The translations under genes were made by a program, and so were the position numbers. Of a stretch of DNA of 64,000 bases, positions 9,258 through 18,406 are shown one piece after another. Origin of the DNA: Anatilimnocola aggregata. Lineage in GTDB: Bacteria > Planctomycetota > Planctomycetia > Pirellulales > Pirellulaceae. The DNA lies in assembly GCF_007747655.1 (NCBI RefSeq), contig NZ_CP036274.1, positions 3,596,001 to 3,660,000 on the forward strand, read 5' to 3'. The notes beneath the pieces are model-generated. The model was not told the origin of the DNA. It did not search any database and was given only the letters and a program-made list of their open reading frames with translations. Each line of letters opens with the position of its first letter. Positions within the stretch are counted from its first letter, which is position 1.

Positions 9258-9979
9258 GCGTCAGATGGCGACGGTGGTTTGAGTTGGATCGGCAGCCGGG
9301 CTAAGTGCTTATCGTATTCAGCAAAAAAGTCGCGCAGCGATATCGTCAGGCCGGGAAGGACGTCACTGCCTGAAAGGGTACCATCGACGTCGATCTCCAG
9401 AACGTTATCCACTGAACTGAACGCACGTGCTGTGCGCCGCGCGGGATCGACGTACCAAACCAAGCGGGCACCATGTTCGAAGTACTCGTGCAGCTTCCGC
9501 TCCATCTCCCGTCGCGTATTTCCTGCGGAGAGCACTTCGACGCATAGGTCGGGAGCGCCGGGACAGAAAGTAAGCTCGTTGTCCGTCAGTCCCTTCAGCC
9601 TTTCGATGGAAACAAAGCTCACGTCAGGGGTTCGTACCAATCCCGGCAACAAGCGGCAGATCCCGGATTCCCCCGCGACCATTCCAAGCGGATTCGCTTT
9701 CAGGTATTCGAGCAAGCGAAAGCTGAGGAGCATGGCAATCAGTGATTCGTGGTACCCCATCGTTTTCACCACCAGCGTGCCGTCAGCAAGTTCGCAACCG
9801 ACTTTCTCTACTTCAACGCATTGCAACAAGTCCGCTTCGCCTGCAGAGCCCGGCGGTGGCTTCAATAGAATGCGCTGCAGCGGCAAGTCGCCCAGTTGAT
9901 GGACCAGCTGCGCGAGTGTCCCGATGTTTGGCAGCGACCAGTCTGGTGAAATCGGCGAGGTTAGTTCAGCAGTCGACAT
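9254..9979 (-). CDS. Uma2 family endonuclease-like protein
   Basis: The 241-residue product carries the Uma2/DUF820 core, which has a restriction-endonuclease-like PD-(D/E)XK fold. The 'TPDVSFVS' segment supplies the acidic residue, 'PDLCVEVLS' the D/E pair, and 'REMERKLHEYFEHGARLVWY' is the conserved helix with lysine. An N-terminal extension of ~85 residues precedes the core. It is the first gene of a three-gene minus-strand operon. Uma2 proteins are very abundant in planctomycetes and cyanobacteria and their targets are mostly unknown. Two others occur here at 27.8 and 45.6 kb, and this copy is the most divergent of the three. Confidence 0.88.
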   Translation of the reverse strand: MSTAELTSPISPDWSLPNIGTLAQLVHQLGDLPLQRILLKPPPGSAGEADLLQCVEVEKVGCELADGTLVVKTMGYHESLIAMLLSFRLLEYLKANPLGMVAGESGICRLLPGLVRTPDVSFVSIERLKGLTDNELTFCPGAPDLCVEVLSAGNTRREMERKLHEYFEHGARLVWYVDPARRTARAFSSVDNVLEIDVDGTLSGSDVLPGLTISLRDFFAEYDKHLARLPIQLKPPSPSDA

Positions 9980-10097
9980 GCTCTATGTCCTGAGGCGAAT
10001 GTGCCTTACCCAACCGATCAGTATAGCCGTGGGCGCGGTGTTTGCCGAATAAGCAGAATTCGCGCGTTTAGGCAAGGCAATCTGGAAATCGGGGAAC

Positions 10098-10478
10098 TCA
10101 GAAAACAGGCTGGAAGTGAACAATCAGGCCATCCCTGATGAAGTAGTCCCAATCTGGATGGTCATCTGAATCCAAGGAAAGGTAAAAGTCAGCACGATCC
10201 CCCATAAACTTACCCCGCGTAGTTTTTGTTACTAACCCGACCAAAGTTTCGCTATCGACAGGAGTCTCCAGGTCGAGGTGGTTCAGTGCGAGATCCTCCA
10301 GACGGCTGCGCATTTCTGGCCATAGTTGAGGCCAAATCGCACCGAAGTGTTGAAGGATGATGCATGACTCGTCGGAGTTGTCATCCGCGTAGAGTAGCTT
10401 TGTTCCATAGGGTTCCATTGGCAGTTCAATGGCAGCGCGGACGTCGCCGCTCTCAAATTCAACGTCAAACGTATCCAT
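10098..10478 (-). CDS. Hypothetical protein
   Basis: This small acidic protein of 126 residues starts with ATG at 10478. It has no signal peptide or membrane segment. The C-terminal half, 'GKFMGDRADFYLSLDSDDHP' followed by 'DWDYFIRDGLIVHFQPVF', looks like a compact alpha/beta immunity-type or unknown domain, but I cannot name a family. It stands alone between the Uma2 operon and pepF. Confidence 0.55.
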   Translation of the reverse strand: MDTFDVEFESGDVRAAIELPMEPYGTKLLYADDNSDESCIILQHFGAIWPQLWPEMRSRLEDLALNHLDLETPVDSETLVGLVTKTTRGKFMGDRADFYLSLDSDDHPDWDYFIRDGLIVHFQPVF

Positions 10479-10571
10479 AACTCTGAGCTCCGGTGGTGAG
10501 GCGCAGTTCGTATGGTGTCATTCCACTCACATATGAAAAAGCCCTGCCAATGAGACGCGGCAGAACGGAAT

Positions 10572-10653
10572 TGGGAGGGCGAGGCTCCGGTCGAGGCATC
10601 ACAAGGAAAATCAATCTCGCGTCAGCGGCTCGGGAGGAACCTCGCCCTTCCGG
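10572..10653. repeat. Imperfect inverted repeat (GGGCGAGG family)
   Basis: Imperfect arms at 10572-10595 (GGGAGGGCGAGGCTCCGG core) and 10629-10653 (its near complement) flank ~33 bp. The repeat lies just downstream of pepF and upstream of the small gene ending at 10098. It could act as a weak terminator for pepF, but the clean T-run is missing, so a dispersed palindrome is more likely. Confidence 0.6.
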
Positions 10654-10669
10654 GAAGGTGCAAACTCGA

Positions 10670-12472
10670 CTACAACAACTCGTCGAGTTCCTTTACCAGG
10701 CTATTGAAATGCGCCAGCGTGGTATCGACGGCTTCGGGCTTCTCCATGTCGACGCCGGCGTCGCGGAGCAGGTCGAGCGGATCTTTCGAGCAACCTCCCT
10801 TGAGGAAATTGAGGTAGCTGGCGAGTTCGGTGGGTCCGCCGTTGAGCACCTTGCGACTGAGCGCAATCGCAGCACTGAGGCCGGTGGCGTACTTGTAGAC
10901 GTAGAACGCGCGGTAGAAGTGCGGAATGCGGAAGCACTCGAGCGATAGTTCTTCGTCGATGGCGAAGTTCGGCCCGAAGTAGGCGTCGAGCAATTCGCGG
11001 TACGCAGAACGCATCGATTGCACGGTGAGCGGTTCCCCCGCTTCGGCCATGGCATGCGTGATTTTTTCGAACTCGGCGAACATCGTTTGGCGGATGACGG
11101 TGCCGCGAATGTCGTCGATCTCGCGATTGATCAGGTAAGCTCGCTGCCGCTTATCCTTCGCCTGCTTGATCAAATGATGGCTAAGGAGCATCTCGTTAAA
11201 CGTGCTGGCCACTTCCGCGACAAAAATCACATAGCCGTAATACTGATAGGGCTGATGCTTGGCCGAGTGCCAGGTGTGCATCGAGTGCCCCGCTTCGTGC
11301 GTGAGCGTGAAGACGTCGTTGAACACGTCTTCCTTGTAGTTCATCAGAATGTAGGGATAGCCCGTATAGCTGCCACTGCTGAACGCGCCGCTATTCTTAC
11401 CCTGGTTCGGGTAACGATCGCACCAACGGCCCAGCAAACCTTCTTCCAGCACGCTGCAATATTCGCTGCCGAGGGGCCGCAGAGATTCCATCACCAGTTT
11501 GACGGCCTGGTTCCAAGTGCGCTTCACTTCCAAGTCGCTGAGGATCGGCACGTAGGTGTCGTAGTGATGAATGTCCTTCAACTTCATTTTGCGACGTCGC
11601 ACGTCGTAGTACTGATGGACCGCGGGCAAGTTCTTGCGAACCGCAGCGATCAGGTTGTCGTACACGGCTGTCGGCACATTGTCTGGAAAGAGTGCGCCTT
11701 CGCGAGCACTCTTGAAGCCGCGCACTTTGGAGTAGTACACATCCTTCTGAATGGACCCATTCAGCGTGGCTGCGAGAGTATTCTCGTGCCCCTTAAACTG
11801 CTCGTAGTATTGAAGGAAGGCCGTTTTGCGGACCTTGCGATCGGACGAGACGAGCAGCTTTATGAACGTCGAGTTCGAGAGTTCGACTTGTTGCCCCTTC
11901 TCGTCTTTCACATTGCCGAACTTGAGGTCGGCATCGAGCAGTTGGCGGAAGGCCTGGTTCGCGGCGCCAGCCATTTCTCCCTGCATCGCCACGATCTCTT
12001 CTTCGCGCGGCGAAAGGGTGTGAGGCTTGAAGCGGATGATGCGCTCAAGGACGAGCTTCCAGGCTTTCAGCTCTTTCGAGGCTAAGTATTCTTGCAGCTT
12101 GGCTTCAGGAAGCGCGAGCAACTCAGGCCGAAAGTACGAGGCGGCTTGCGACGCCTTGGTTGCCAGATTCTGGAACTTGGCGACCATCGACTGCGCCGCA
12201 TTATCGGTTTGATCTTCGGTGGCCCGCAGGTGGGCATAGCCGCCGACGTTTTCGGCAACCTGATCGAAGTCGGCGTCGAACTTCAAAAACGCCAGCACCG
12301 TTTTCGCGCCGTCGCCAAGTTTGCCGCGAAACTTCTCGAAGCCCGCGATCATCTTTTCGAGCTTCTTGAACTGCAGTTCCCAGTCTTGTTCACTCTTGCA
12401 GAGAGTAGAGAGATCCCAGGTGTCGGCAGTTTTCACATCGGACCGCTTCGGAAGACGCACGACTTTATTCAT
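10670..12472 (-). CDS. pepF: M3 family oligoendopeptidase F-like peptidase
   Basis: The start is taken as the ATG at 12472 (MNKVVRLPKRSDVKTADTWD). The longer frame to 12541 adds residues that do not fit the family. The 600-residue protein has the M3 catalytic motif HEAGHSMHTWH near residue 390 (HExxH zinc site) and the later E of 'EVASTFNEMLLSHHL' as third ligand region. The N-terminal 'WDLSTLCKSEQDWELQFKKL' is typical of PepF. It is a cytoplasmic zinc peptidase that degrades oligopeptides. It appears to be a single gene. Confidence 0.93.
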   Translation of the reverse strand: MNKVVRLPKRSDVKTADTWDLSTLCKSEQDWELQFKKLEKMIAGFEKFRGKLGDGAKTVLAFLKFDADFDQVAENVGGYAHLRATEDQTDNAAQSMVAKFQNLATKASQAASYFRPELLALPEAKLQEYLASKELKAWKLVLERIIRFKPHTLSPREEEIVAMQGEMAGAANQAFRQLLDADLKFGNVKDEKGQQVELSNSTFIKLLVSSDRKVRKTAFLQYYEQFKGHENTLAATLNGSIQKDVYYSKVRGFKSAREGALFPDNVPTAVYDNLIAAVRKNLPAVHQYYDVRRRKMKLKDIHHYDTYVPILSDLEVKRTWNQAVKLVMESLRPLGSEYCSVLEEGLLGRWCDRYPNQGKNSGAFSSGSYTGYPYILMNYKEDVFNDVFTLTHEAGHSMHTWHSAKHQPYQYYGYVIFVAEVASTFNEMLLSHHLIKQAKDKRQRAYLINREIDDIRGTVIRQTMFAEFEKITHAMAEAGEPLTVQSMRSAYRELLDAYFGPNFAIDEELSLECFRIPHFYRAFYVYKYATGLSAAIALSRKVLNGGPTELASYLNFLKGGCSKDPLDLLRDAGVDMEKPEAVDTTLAHFNSLVKELDELL

Positions 12473-12615
12473 GGTGGCAACGCGCAAAGAATGGGTACGG
12501 AGACAAGAGAAGATTGGCAAACAAGCGCACAAACGTAGCAAGAGTCGACGCTTCGGGAAAGCGGCAGTAGGATGCGTCGCTTCGTTTCCAGCCCCCTTTT
12601 TCAGGACCCATTGTC

Positions 12616-13179
12616 ATGCTTTATCCGCTGCGGTCTCGTTGCTTCTGCCTGGCACCCGCACTCCTGCTAGCAATGTTTGCCGTTCCCGCCAACGCTCAAC
12701 CTGCGGACGGCGGCGCTAAGGCACTTATTACCGGGGGCCATTATCAATTGACGTTAGCCGGAGCGGAGAAGATTCTGGCTGCTGCGAAGTCGAAGGCTGA
12801 GGAGATGAATTTGAAAGTGAATATCGCCGTGGTCGACGACGGTGGTCATCCGCTTGCTTTTCAGCGGATGGACGGCGCTCGACCGGCCAGTTTGTATACG
12901 GCGATCACCAAGGCCAGTGCTTCGGCCACACTTCGCGCAGCGACGGGGCCGCTACCGCCGGGAACCAAAGAACCCGATGTGTGGTTGAACTTGAGTCTGC
13001 AGTTTGCCGCGGGGCAAAGCGGAGGAAAACTCACCACGTTGAAAGGTGGCGTGCCGGTGATCGTCGCAGGAGAGGTGATCGGCGCGGTTGGTGTTGGTGG
13101 CGGCACCGGTGAGCAAGATGCAGAGATTGCCGCCGCGGGGATTGCTGCACTCATGAAGCAACTGGCCAAACCAGAGTAA
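12616..13179 (+). CDS. Secreted GlcG/HbpS family heme-binding-like protein
   Basis: The 187-residue product has an N-terminal signal peptide ending near 'AVPANAQP'. The GlcG/HbpS (DUF336) domain follows: 'LTLAGAEKILAAAKSKAEEM', 'VAVVDDGGHPLAF'-type segment, 'RMDGARPAS' and the glycine-rich 'VIGAVGVGGGTGEQDAEIA'. Some members of this family bind heme (HbpS) but most are uncharacterised. An internal segment of ~20 residues around 'GPLPPGTKEPDVWLNLSLQF' lies where family members often have a shorter loop. It appears to be a single gene, divergent from pepF. Confidence 0.85.
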   Translation: MLYPLRSRCFCLAPALLLAMFAVPANAQPADGGAKALITGGHYQLTLAGAEKILAAAKSKAEEMNLKVNIAVVDDGGHPLAFQRMDGARPASLYTAITKASASATLRAATGPLPPGTKEPDVWLNLSLQFAAGQSGGKLTTLKGGVPVIVAGEVIGAVGVGGGTGEQDAEIAAAGIAALMKQLAKPE

Positions 13180-13193
13180 TCGCCTGACGGCAA

Positions 13194-13724
13194 CTAAGCA
13201 GCAGCGGCGAGTTCGTCGGCAGCCAATTCCTCGGCGACGGATGGCTCCGGTGTTTCCAAGTGCAGCTGACCAGCGAAATACTTCAGCTTGGTGTCTGCCT
13301 GATCCGACTTGCCAGCAGCCTCGCAGGCTCGTTTGAGCGCGCCCATTTGGGCTTGCAGCTTGGGATCGGAATTGATGATTTGTTCGAGGACGGCAGCCGA
13401 GTCGGAATCACCCGCGACCGAGACCTTGCCGTCGGCGTCGATGCTCAGTGTCAGTTCGCCATCGAGTTGCAAACCCATCGACTGCAGCTTGGCTTGCAGG
13501 CCACTTTGAATCTGATCGACGAGGGCGATCACTCCGTCGCTGGAGTCGGCACCCTTCAGCCCTTGTTCGATCTTCTTCTCGTCCTCGCTTTCGTTGTCTC
13601 CCGCGAGCAGCTCGGCAAATGCGCTGCCGGTGTTCACCGCGCTCTCAGTCAACTGCTGAATGGCCGCGGTGCCCAATTGGGCCGCGGAATTGGCGAAGGG
13701 GAGAAAGTACATGACGGAGTTCAT
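13194..13724 (-). CDS. Hypothetical Ala/Asp-rich protein
   Basis: The start is taken as the ATG at 13724 (MNSVMYFLPFANSAAQLGTA), since the longer frame runs into the divergent methyltransferase. An alternative ATG is at 13712. The 176-residue protein is acidic, with 'AELLAGDNESEDEKKIEQGL' and 'GELTLSIDADGKVSVAGDSD', and an amphipathic C-terminal half ending in an alanine-rich tail. The segment with 'QAKLQSMGLQLDGELTLSID' recalls flagellin/hook-associated linkers, but this is weak. No function is assigned. Confidence 0.6.
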   Translation of the reverse strand: MNSVMYFLPFANSAAQLGTAAIQQLTESAVNTGSAFAELLAGDNESEDEKKIEQGLKGADSSDGVIALVDQIQSGLQAKLQSMGLQLDGELTLSIDADGKVSVAGDSDSAAVLEQIINSDPKLQAQMGALKRACEAAGKSDQADTKLKYFAGQLHLETPEPSVAEELAADELAAAA

Positions 13725-13821
13725 ACGTACCGTATCGTCGCGGTCTGCTCGTTGGTTTGAATCAATATTTGCAACAAGCGCGCTACTTTCCCGCAGGCTT
13801 ACCCAGTTTGTCTTGCTATCA

Positions 13822-15450
13822 ATGCCAGCTACTGCGACAAGTCGCCCCATGGCTGGCCCTTTCTCCGCACCCGAGCACGAACCGACGCTATCGCGTGCCG
13901 CGCGCCGCGCGCGAGGGGTTTTCTATACGCCGGTGGAAGTGGCCGAGTGGATCACACGCGAAACGCTCGGGCCGCTGATTGCGGAGTGGAACGGAACCAC
14001 TATTCCGCCGAAAGTCATCGACCCGGCCTGCGGTGGTGGTGTCTTCTTGACGGCTGCTGCGCGGCTCATCAAAGAACGCTGCGACGAACTGGGAATCAGC
14101 ACACGAGCGTGGAAGGAAGTTTGCGGGCAAGCGATCTACGGCTGCGATATCGATCCACAGGCCGTCGCAACTGCGCACGAGCAATTGCCAGATCTGCCGC
14201 CAGAGAACATCCGCTGCGCCGATTCGTTAGTGGAGGCAAAGTGGGGCGAATTTGCGGCAGTGATTGGCAATCCGCCGTATGTCAACATTCGGGAACTAGC
14301 GCGGGCGCAGTCACCCGCTACGGTGCAATCGCTGCGCGGGCGATATCAAACGGCTCGCGGTAACTTTGATCTGTACGTCCTGTTCATCGAACGGGCGCTT
14401 GAACTGTTGCAGCCCGGCGGCAGGCTGGGATTCATTGTGCCGAACAAATGGGGCACGCTCGATTACGCCGCGCCACTGCGCGAGCTGCTGCTGCAGACGA
14501 CTACGCTGGAACAGATCGTCGACTTATCCTCGCTGCGGGTCTTTCCGCAGGCGAGTACCTATCCGCAAGTGATCGTGCTGAGTAAGCGGCCAGCCCCAGC
14601 GAAGCATCTGATTCGAATAGGCCAGAGCAGTGACTCTCTTACGAAGGGCTTGAGTACACGAAGCATTTCGCAGGCAACGTTGTCGTCGCGAGCGTTCGTG
14701 CTGGGAAGTGATCTGCGACTGGAAGAACGTGTTCCTACGGTTCCTCTCGAACAAGTTTGCACGTTGCATAGCGGAGCGTCGGGCTACGCGGCTGAAAAAA
14801 TGGCCAGGCTGTTGTTCGAGCAAGAGCGCTCGGCGAACTGCGGGGACGATGGCGTCGACTTTATTGTGAGCGGCAATATCGATCGATATGCCATTGAGCG
14901 GGGTAACGTCCGCTTCCTGAAAAAACTGTGGATGAAGCCGCGACTAAGTTTGAACTCGCCGCAGTTGAGCGCGCAAAAGCAGCGGCTCTATCGCGAACCC
15001 AAGATCGTCTTCAGCGGGATGAGTCGGCGATTGGAAGCCGCCTACGATGAACAAGGCTGCGCGCTGGGGGTGCAAGTGTATGCTGCGGCCGAGATGCAGA
15101 TCGAGCCGTTTTATCTGCTAGGACTATTGAACTCGAAGTTGCTGAGTTACCTGTTTCGTGAACGTTTTGCCGCGAAACGACTGGCTGGCGGTTATCTGGC
15201 GATTAACAAAGGTCAACTCGCGCAGTTGCCGATTCGTATCGTCGATGCCAGTGATCCACGCGCGCTCAATCGTCAGCGCAGCATTAGCTCACTCGCACAG
15301 CAATTGCATCGCGCACCGGATCTTGCTCTCGACCAGCAACTCGATGAGTTGGTGTACGAGTTGTACGAGGTCAGTGCGCCGGAGCGAGAAGCGATTGAGA
15401 CGTCGTTTGCTTCACCGCCCGCCGTCAAGCGTGGTTCTCGCGCCGCTTAG
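13822..15450 (+). CDS. N6-adenine DNA methyltransferase (Eco57I/TaqI-like), orphan
   Basis: The start is placed at the ATG at 13822; the upstream frame would overlap the divergent gene. Motifs in the 542-residue protein: 'RRARGVFYTPVEVAEWI' (the X region before motif I), motif I 'VIDPACGGGVFL' near residue 65 for SAM binding, and motif IV 'NPPY' near residue 150, the amino-methyltransferase catalytic motif. The C-terminal half (from 'LHSGASGYAAEKMARLLFEQ') looks like a TaqI-type target recognition domain with 'LLGLLNSKLLSYLFRERFA'. No restriction endonuclease gene or nuclease motif is seen nearby, so it is an orphan methylase or the modification half of a lost system. Confidence 0.88.
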   Translation: MPATATSRPMAGPFSAPEHEPTLSRAARRARGVFYTPVEVAEWITRETLGPLIAEWNGTTIPPKVIDPACGGGVFLTAAARLIKERCDELGISTRAWKEVCGQAIYGCDIDPQAVATAHEQLPDLPPENIRCADSLVEAKWGEFAAVIGNPPYVNIRELARAQSPATVQSLRGRYQTARGNFDLYVLFIERALELLQPGGRLGFIVPNKWGTLDYAAPLRELLLQTTTLEQIVDLSSLRVFPQASTYPQVIVLSKRPAPAKHLIRIGQSSDSLTKGLSTRSISQATLSSRAFVLGSDLRLEERVPTVPLEQVCTLHSGASGYAAEKMARLLFEQERSANCGDDGVDFIVSGNIDRYAIERGNVRFLKKLWMKPRLSLNSPQLSAQKQRLYREPKIVFSGMSRRLEAAYDEQGCALGVQVYAAAEMQIEPFYLLGLLNSKLLSYLFRERFAAKRLAGGYLAINKGQLAQLPIRIVDASDPRALNRQRSISSLAQQLHRAPDLALDQQLDELVYELYEVSAPEREAIETSFASPPAVKRGSRAA

Positions 15451-15530
15451 AGCGAGATTTCTTGCCTGCGCAATCGTCGCCGATATACTCGGGAGGTCCA
15501 ACGCGTTCGCTCCTTTCGTTTGGAGATGCC

Positions 15531-17855
15531 ATGCTGCGTCGAACCCTGCTTGTTGCTTGCGGTGTGCTGGTCGTTTGTCTCGCGCAGCCAGCCTTGGCCA
15601 AAGAGGGTGAGCCGCTGGCAGGGTCGAAGCGACTAGAACTTCAGGGCGACATTGCCGCGCAAATGGTCGCGGGCATCGATCGCTTTCTGCTCAAGCAACT
15701 GGCGGCAGCGCCCGCGGGTAGAGAGAGGCGGTGGGGGCCAGAGTTTGATACGACGGGCCACTACATCCGCACGATTGAGCCGTTTCGTCAGCGACTGGCT
15801 CACATCCTGGGCGTGCGCGATGAGCGAACGAAGTTCGCGGCGCCGGAACTGATCGCCACGACCGAGCAGCCGGCGAAGATTGCCACCGGGAAAAAATTTG
15901 AAGTCTTCCGCGTCCGTTGGCCAACGGTCCGCGGTATTCAAGCGGAAGGCCTGTTGCTCGTTCCTCTCGATAAGAAGTTCGTTGCCGACATCGTGGCCAT
16001 TCCGTCGGCTGAACAGACACCGGAGCAGCTATGCGGGCTCAGTGAAGGAATTGCACCGGAGTCGCAGTATGCGCGCAGGCTCGCGCAAAGTGGTTGCCGC
16101 GTGTTGGTGCCGGCGATTATCAGCCGGCGAATGCAGAAGCGGTCTTTCGGGGGCGGCGATCGGGGGCCGAATTTGACCGACCGCGAATTTGTCTATCGTC
16201 CGGCGTTCGAAATGGGTCGGCACATTCTCGGGTACGAAGTACAGCAAGTGTTGGCCGGCGTCGATTGGTTCGCGCGCGAAGCTGGCAATGATGATCCCAC
16301 CATCGGCGTGATCGGCTATGGCGACGGCGGCCAGTTGGCCATGTATGCCGCGGCCCTCGATCAGCGGATCGATGCTGCCTGCGTGAGTGGTTACTTCGGC
16401 CCGCGCGAAGGAGTCTGGCAGGAACCGCTCGACCGGAATGTGCAGGGGCTGGTCGAACTTTACGGCGACGCTGAAGTGGCAAGCCTCATCGTGCCTCGGG
16501 CGCTGACGATCGACAGTACACCGGGGCCGAACATCAAGTTGCCCAGCGAAGGAGGTGGGCCAGCCGACTATGTATTTCCCCAGCCAGCTGCCATTCAGGC
16601 TGAGATTGATCGTCTGCTGAAGATCAGTGACCAAGTCCCTCTCAAACCGAAGGGATTTGCCTCGCGGAATCTGGCGATATCAGCGGAGTCGGCCGGTCAG
16701 TTTTGTGAAACACGGACTCTGCTTTCGTTCCTGAGGCAATTGTGCGGACCGAATGGTTCGGTCGATACGTCTGAGGTGATGCCCGAGAAAAATGGTCCAC
16801 TCCCCGATGTTGCCGAGCGGCAATCGCGACTCGTGAAACAGTTAGTCGACGATACGCAGTTGCTGCTGCAAGATAGCCCCAAGGTTCGCAGCGAGTTCAT
16901 GCGCGAGCTGTATGCCGTCAAGGATCTCGAGGTATACCGCGGTGTTGTTGGAAAGTATCGAGCGATGTTCGCAGCCAACGCCATTGGTTACCTAGATGAA
17001 TTGTCTTTGACGATGAACCCGCGCACGCGGCAGACCTACGAAACAGACAAATGGATCGGCTACGAAGTGCAACTCGATGTGGTGGACGACGTATTTGCTT
17101 ACGGGGTGCTGCTGGTGCCGAAGGATTTGAAGCCGGGTGAGAAGCGGCCGGTGGTCGTTTGTCAGCATGGTCTCGAAGGGCGTCCGGTCGATACGTTTCA
17201 AGGGAATCACTATGCGTATCACGACTTTGCCGCCAAGCTGTGCGAGCGCGGGTTTATCACGTTCGCGCCACAGAACATTTACATCGGCAAGGATAACTTT
17301 CGCACGTTGCAGCGGAAGGCGAATCCGCTGGGGCTGACATTGTTCTCGATCATGGTGCCGCAGCATCAGCAGATTTGTAACTGGCTGAAGCAATTGCCGA
17401 TGGTCGATGGCGAGCGAATCGGCTTTTATGGCCTCTCGTACGGCGGCAAGAGTGCGATGCGGATTCCGCCGCTCGTTCCCGACTACTGCCTGTCGATTTG
17501 TTCGGCCGACTTCAACGAGTGGATCTCGAAAAACGCTTCGACCCGGCTGCCCTTCAGCTATGTCTGGACCGGCGAGTACGAAATCTTCGAGTTCGATCTA
17601 GGGAACACGTTCAACTACAGCGAGATGGCTGCGCTCATCGCGCCGCGCCCGTTCATGGTCGAGCGTGGGCACACGGACGGTGTCTCCACCGATGAGTGGG
17701 TCGCACACGAATACGCAAAAGTGTTCTATCACTACAATCATCGCTTGAAGATCGGCGACCGCTGCGAAATGGAAATCTTCGACGGCCCCCATACCATCAA
17801 CGGCAAAGGAACGTTCGACTTTTTGCATAAGCATTTGAAGTGGGCAGCGAAATAA
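15531..17855 (+). CDS. Secreted protein with two alpha/beta-hydrolase domains
   Basis: The start at ATG 15531 gives a signal peptide (MLRRTLLVACGVLVVCLAQP) and has GGAG upstream. The 774-residue protein carries two hydrolase-like halves. The first has 'IGVIGYGDGGQLAMYAAAL' near residue 260, where the nucleophile position holds Asp or is changed. The second has 'IGFYGLSYGGKSAM' near 633, a classical GxSxGG elbow, followed by 'HTDGVSTDEWVAHEY' and a likely catalytic His in 'FDGPHTINGKGTFDFLHKHL'. It resembles planctomycete acetyl-xylan-esterase/dienelactone-hydrolase-like proteins. The second half is probably catalytic. The substrate is unknown. Confidence 0.78.
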   Translation: MLRRTLLVACGVLVVCLAQPALAKEGEPLAGSKRLELQGDIAAQMVAGIDRFLLKQLAAAPAGRERRWGPEFDTTGHYIRTIEPFRQRLAHILGVRDERTKFAAPELIATTEQPAKIATGKKFEVFRVRWPTVRGIQAEGLLLVPLDKKFVADIVAIPSAEQTPEQLCGLSEGIAPESQYARRLAQSGCRVLVPAIISRRMQKRSFGGGDRGPNLTDREFVYRPAFEMGRHILGYEVQQVLAGVDWFAREAGNDDPTIGVIGYGDGGQLAMYAAALDQRIDAACVSGYFGPREGVWQEPLDRNVQGLVELYGDAEVASLIVPRALTIDSTPGPNIKLPSEGGGPADYVFPQPAAIQAEIDRLLKISDQVPLKPKGFASRNLAISAESAGQFCETRTLLSFLRQLCGPNGSVDTSEVMPEKNGPLPDVAERQSRLVKQLVDDTQLLLQDSPKVRSEFMRELYAVKDLEVYRGVVGKYRAMFAANAIGYLDELSLTMNPRTRQTYETDKWIGYEVQLDVVDDVFAYGVLLVPKDLKPGEKRPVVVCQHGLEGRPVDTFQGNHYAYHDFAAKLCERGFITFAPQNIYIGKDNFRTLQRKANPLGLTLFSIMVPQHQQICNWLKQLPMVDGERIGFYGLSYGGKSAMRIPPLVPDYCLSICSADFNEWISKNASTRLPFSYVWTGEYEIFEFDLGNTFNYSEMAALIAPRPFMVERGHTDGVSTDEWVAHEYAKVFYHYNHRLKIGDRCEMEIFDGPHTINGKGTFDFLHKHLKWAAK

Positions 17856-17884
17856 ACGATGAAGCAAATCTTCGGTATACGATC

Positions 17885-18208
17885 ATGACCGGCGCCGCCA
17901 TCTTGACTGTCGTTTTTCTAATCTTGCTGTTCAGCAGCGGGTTCCTGGACTTGTTTTTCCTGGGGCTCGGCGCCTGGATGGGCTTGGTGGAGCCGACGAA
18001 GTCGCCAGGGCTGCGCAATGCGGGTCTCGTAATCGCCATTGGCGGGCCCTTGTTGATTTGCTTGTCTTTGGTGCTCTTCGGTGTGGCCGTGTTCACCAAT
18101 GTGCATGCGTTCTACGAAGTCGCCGCGCTTCTGTTTGCCTTCGCAACGATCGCGATGTTCGGAGGAGGGCTGGTGTTAACGGTCTGGAAGGCATGCGGCC
18201 CCCTTTGA
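17885..18208 (+). CDS. Small membrane protein
   Basis: This 107-residue protein has about four hydrophobic helices (ILTVVFLILLFSSGFLDLFF, ~LGAWMGL, 'LVIAIGGPLLICLSLVLFGV', 'VAALLFAFATIAMFGGGLVL'). The ATG at 17885 is preferred; a GTG at 17840 would overlap the previous gene by 16 bp. It probably shares a transcript with the upstream hydrolase. No family was recognised. Confidence 0.5.
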   Translation: MTGAAILTVVFLILLFSSGFLDLFFLGLGAWMGLVEPTKSPGLRNAGLVIAIGGPLLICLSLVLFGVAVFTNVHAFYEVAALLFAFATIAMFGGGLVLTVWKACGPL

Positions 18209-18406
18209 ACGGGAGCAAACGAAAGAGAAGCAAAAGGACGCGGAGGCGGATTAGGAATCGCCTTAGCCGCTGCCGCGGCTGGGGAAAAAATGAGAGGTTT
18301 CCAGTAATTCATCCCATAGCTGGCGGCTTTCTCCGCTTGTCAAAGCTGGGGCGGGCCATGAAGATACAGCCAAGCGATTCTAACTTTTGTGCGAGTGAGT
18401 AACGGC

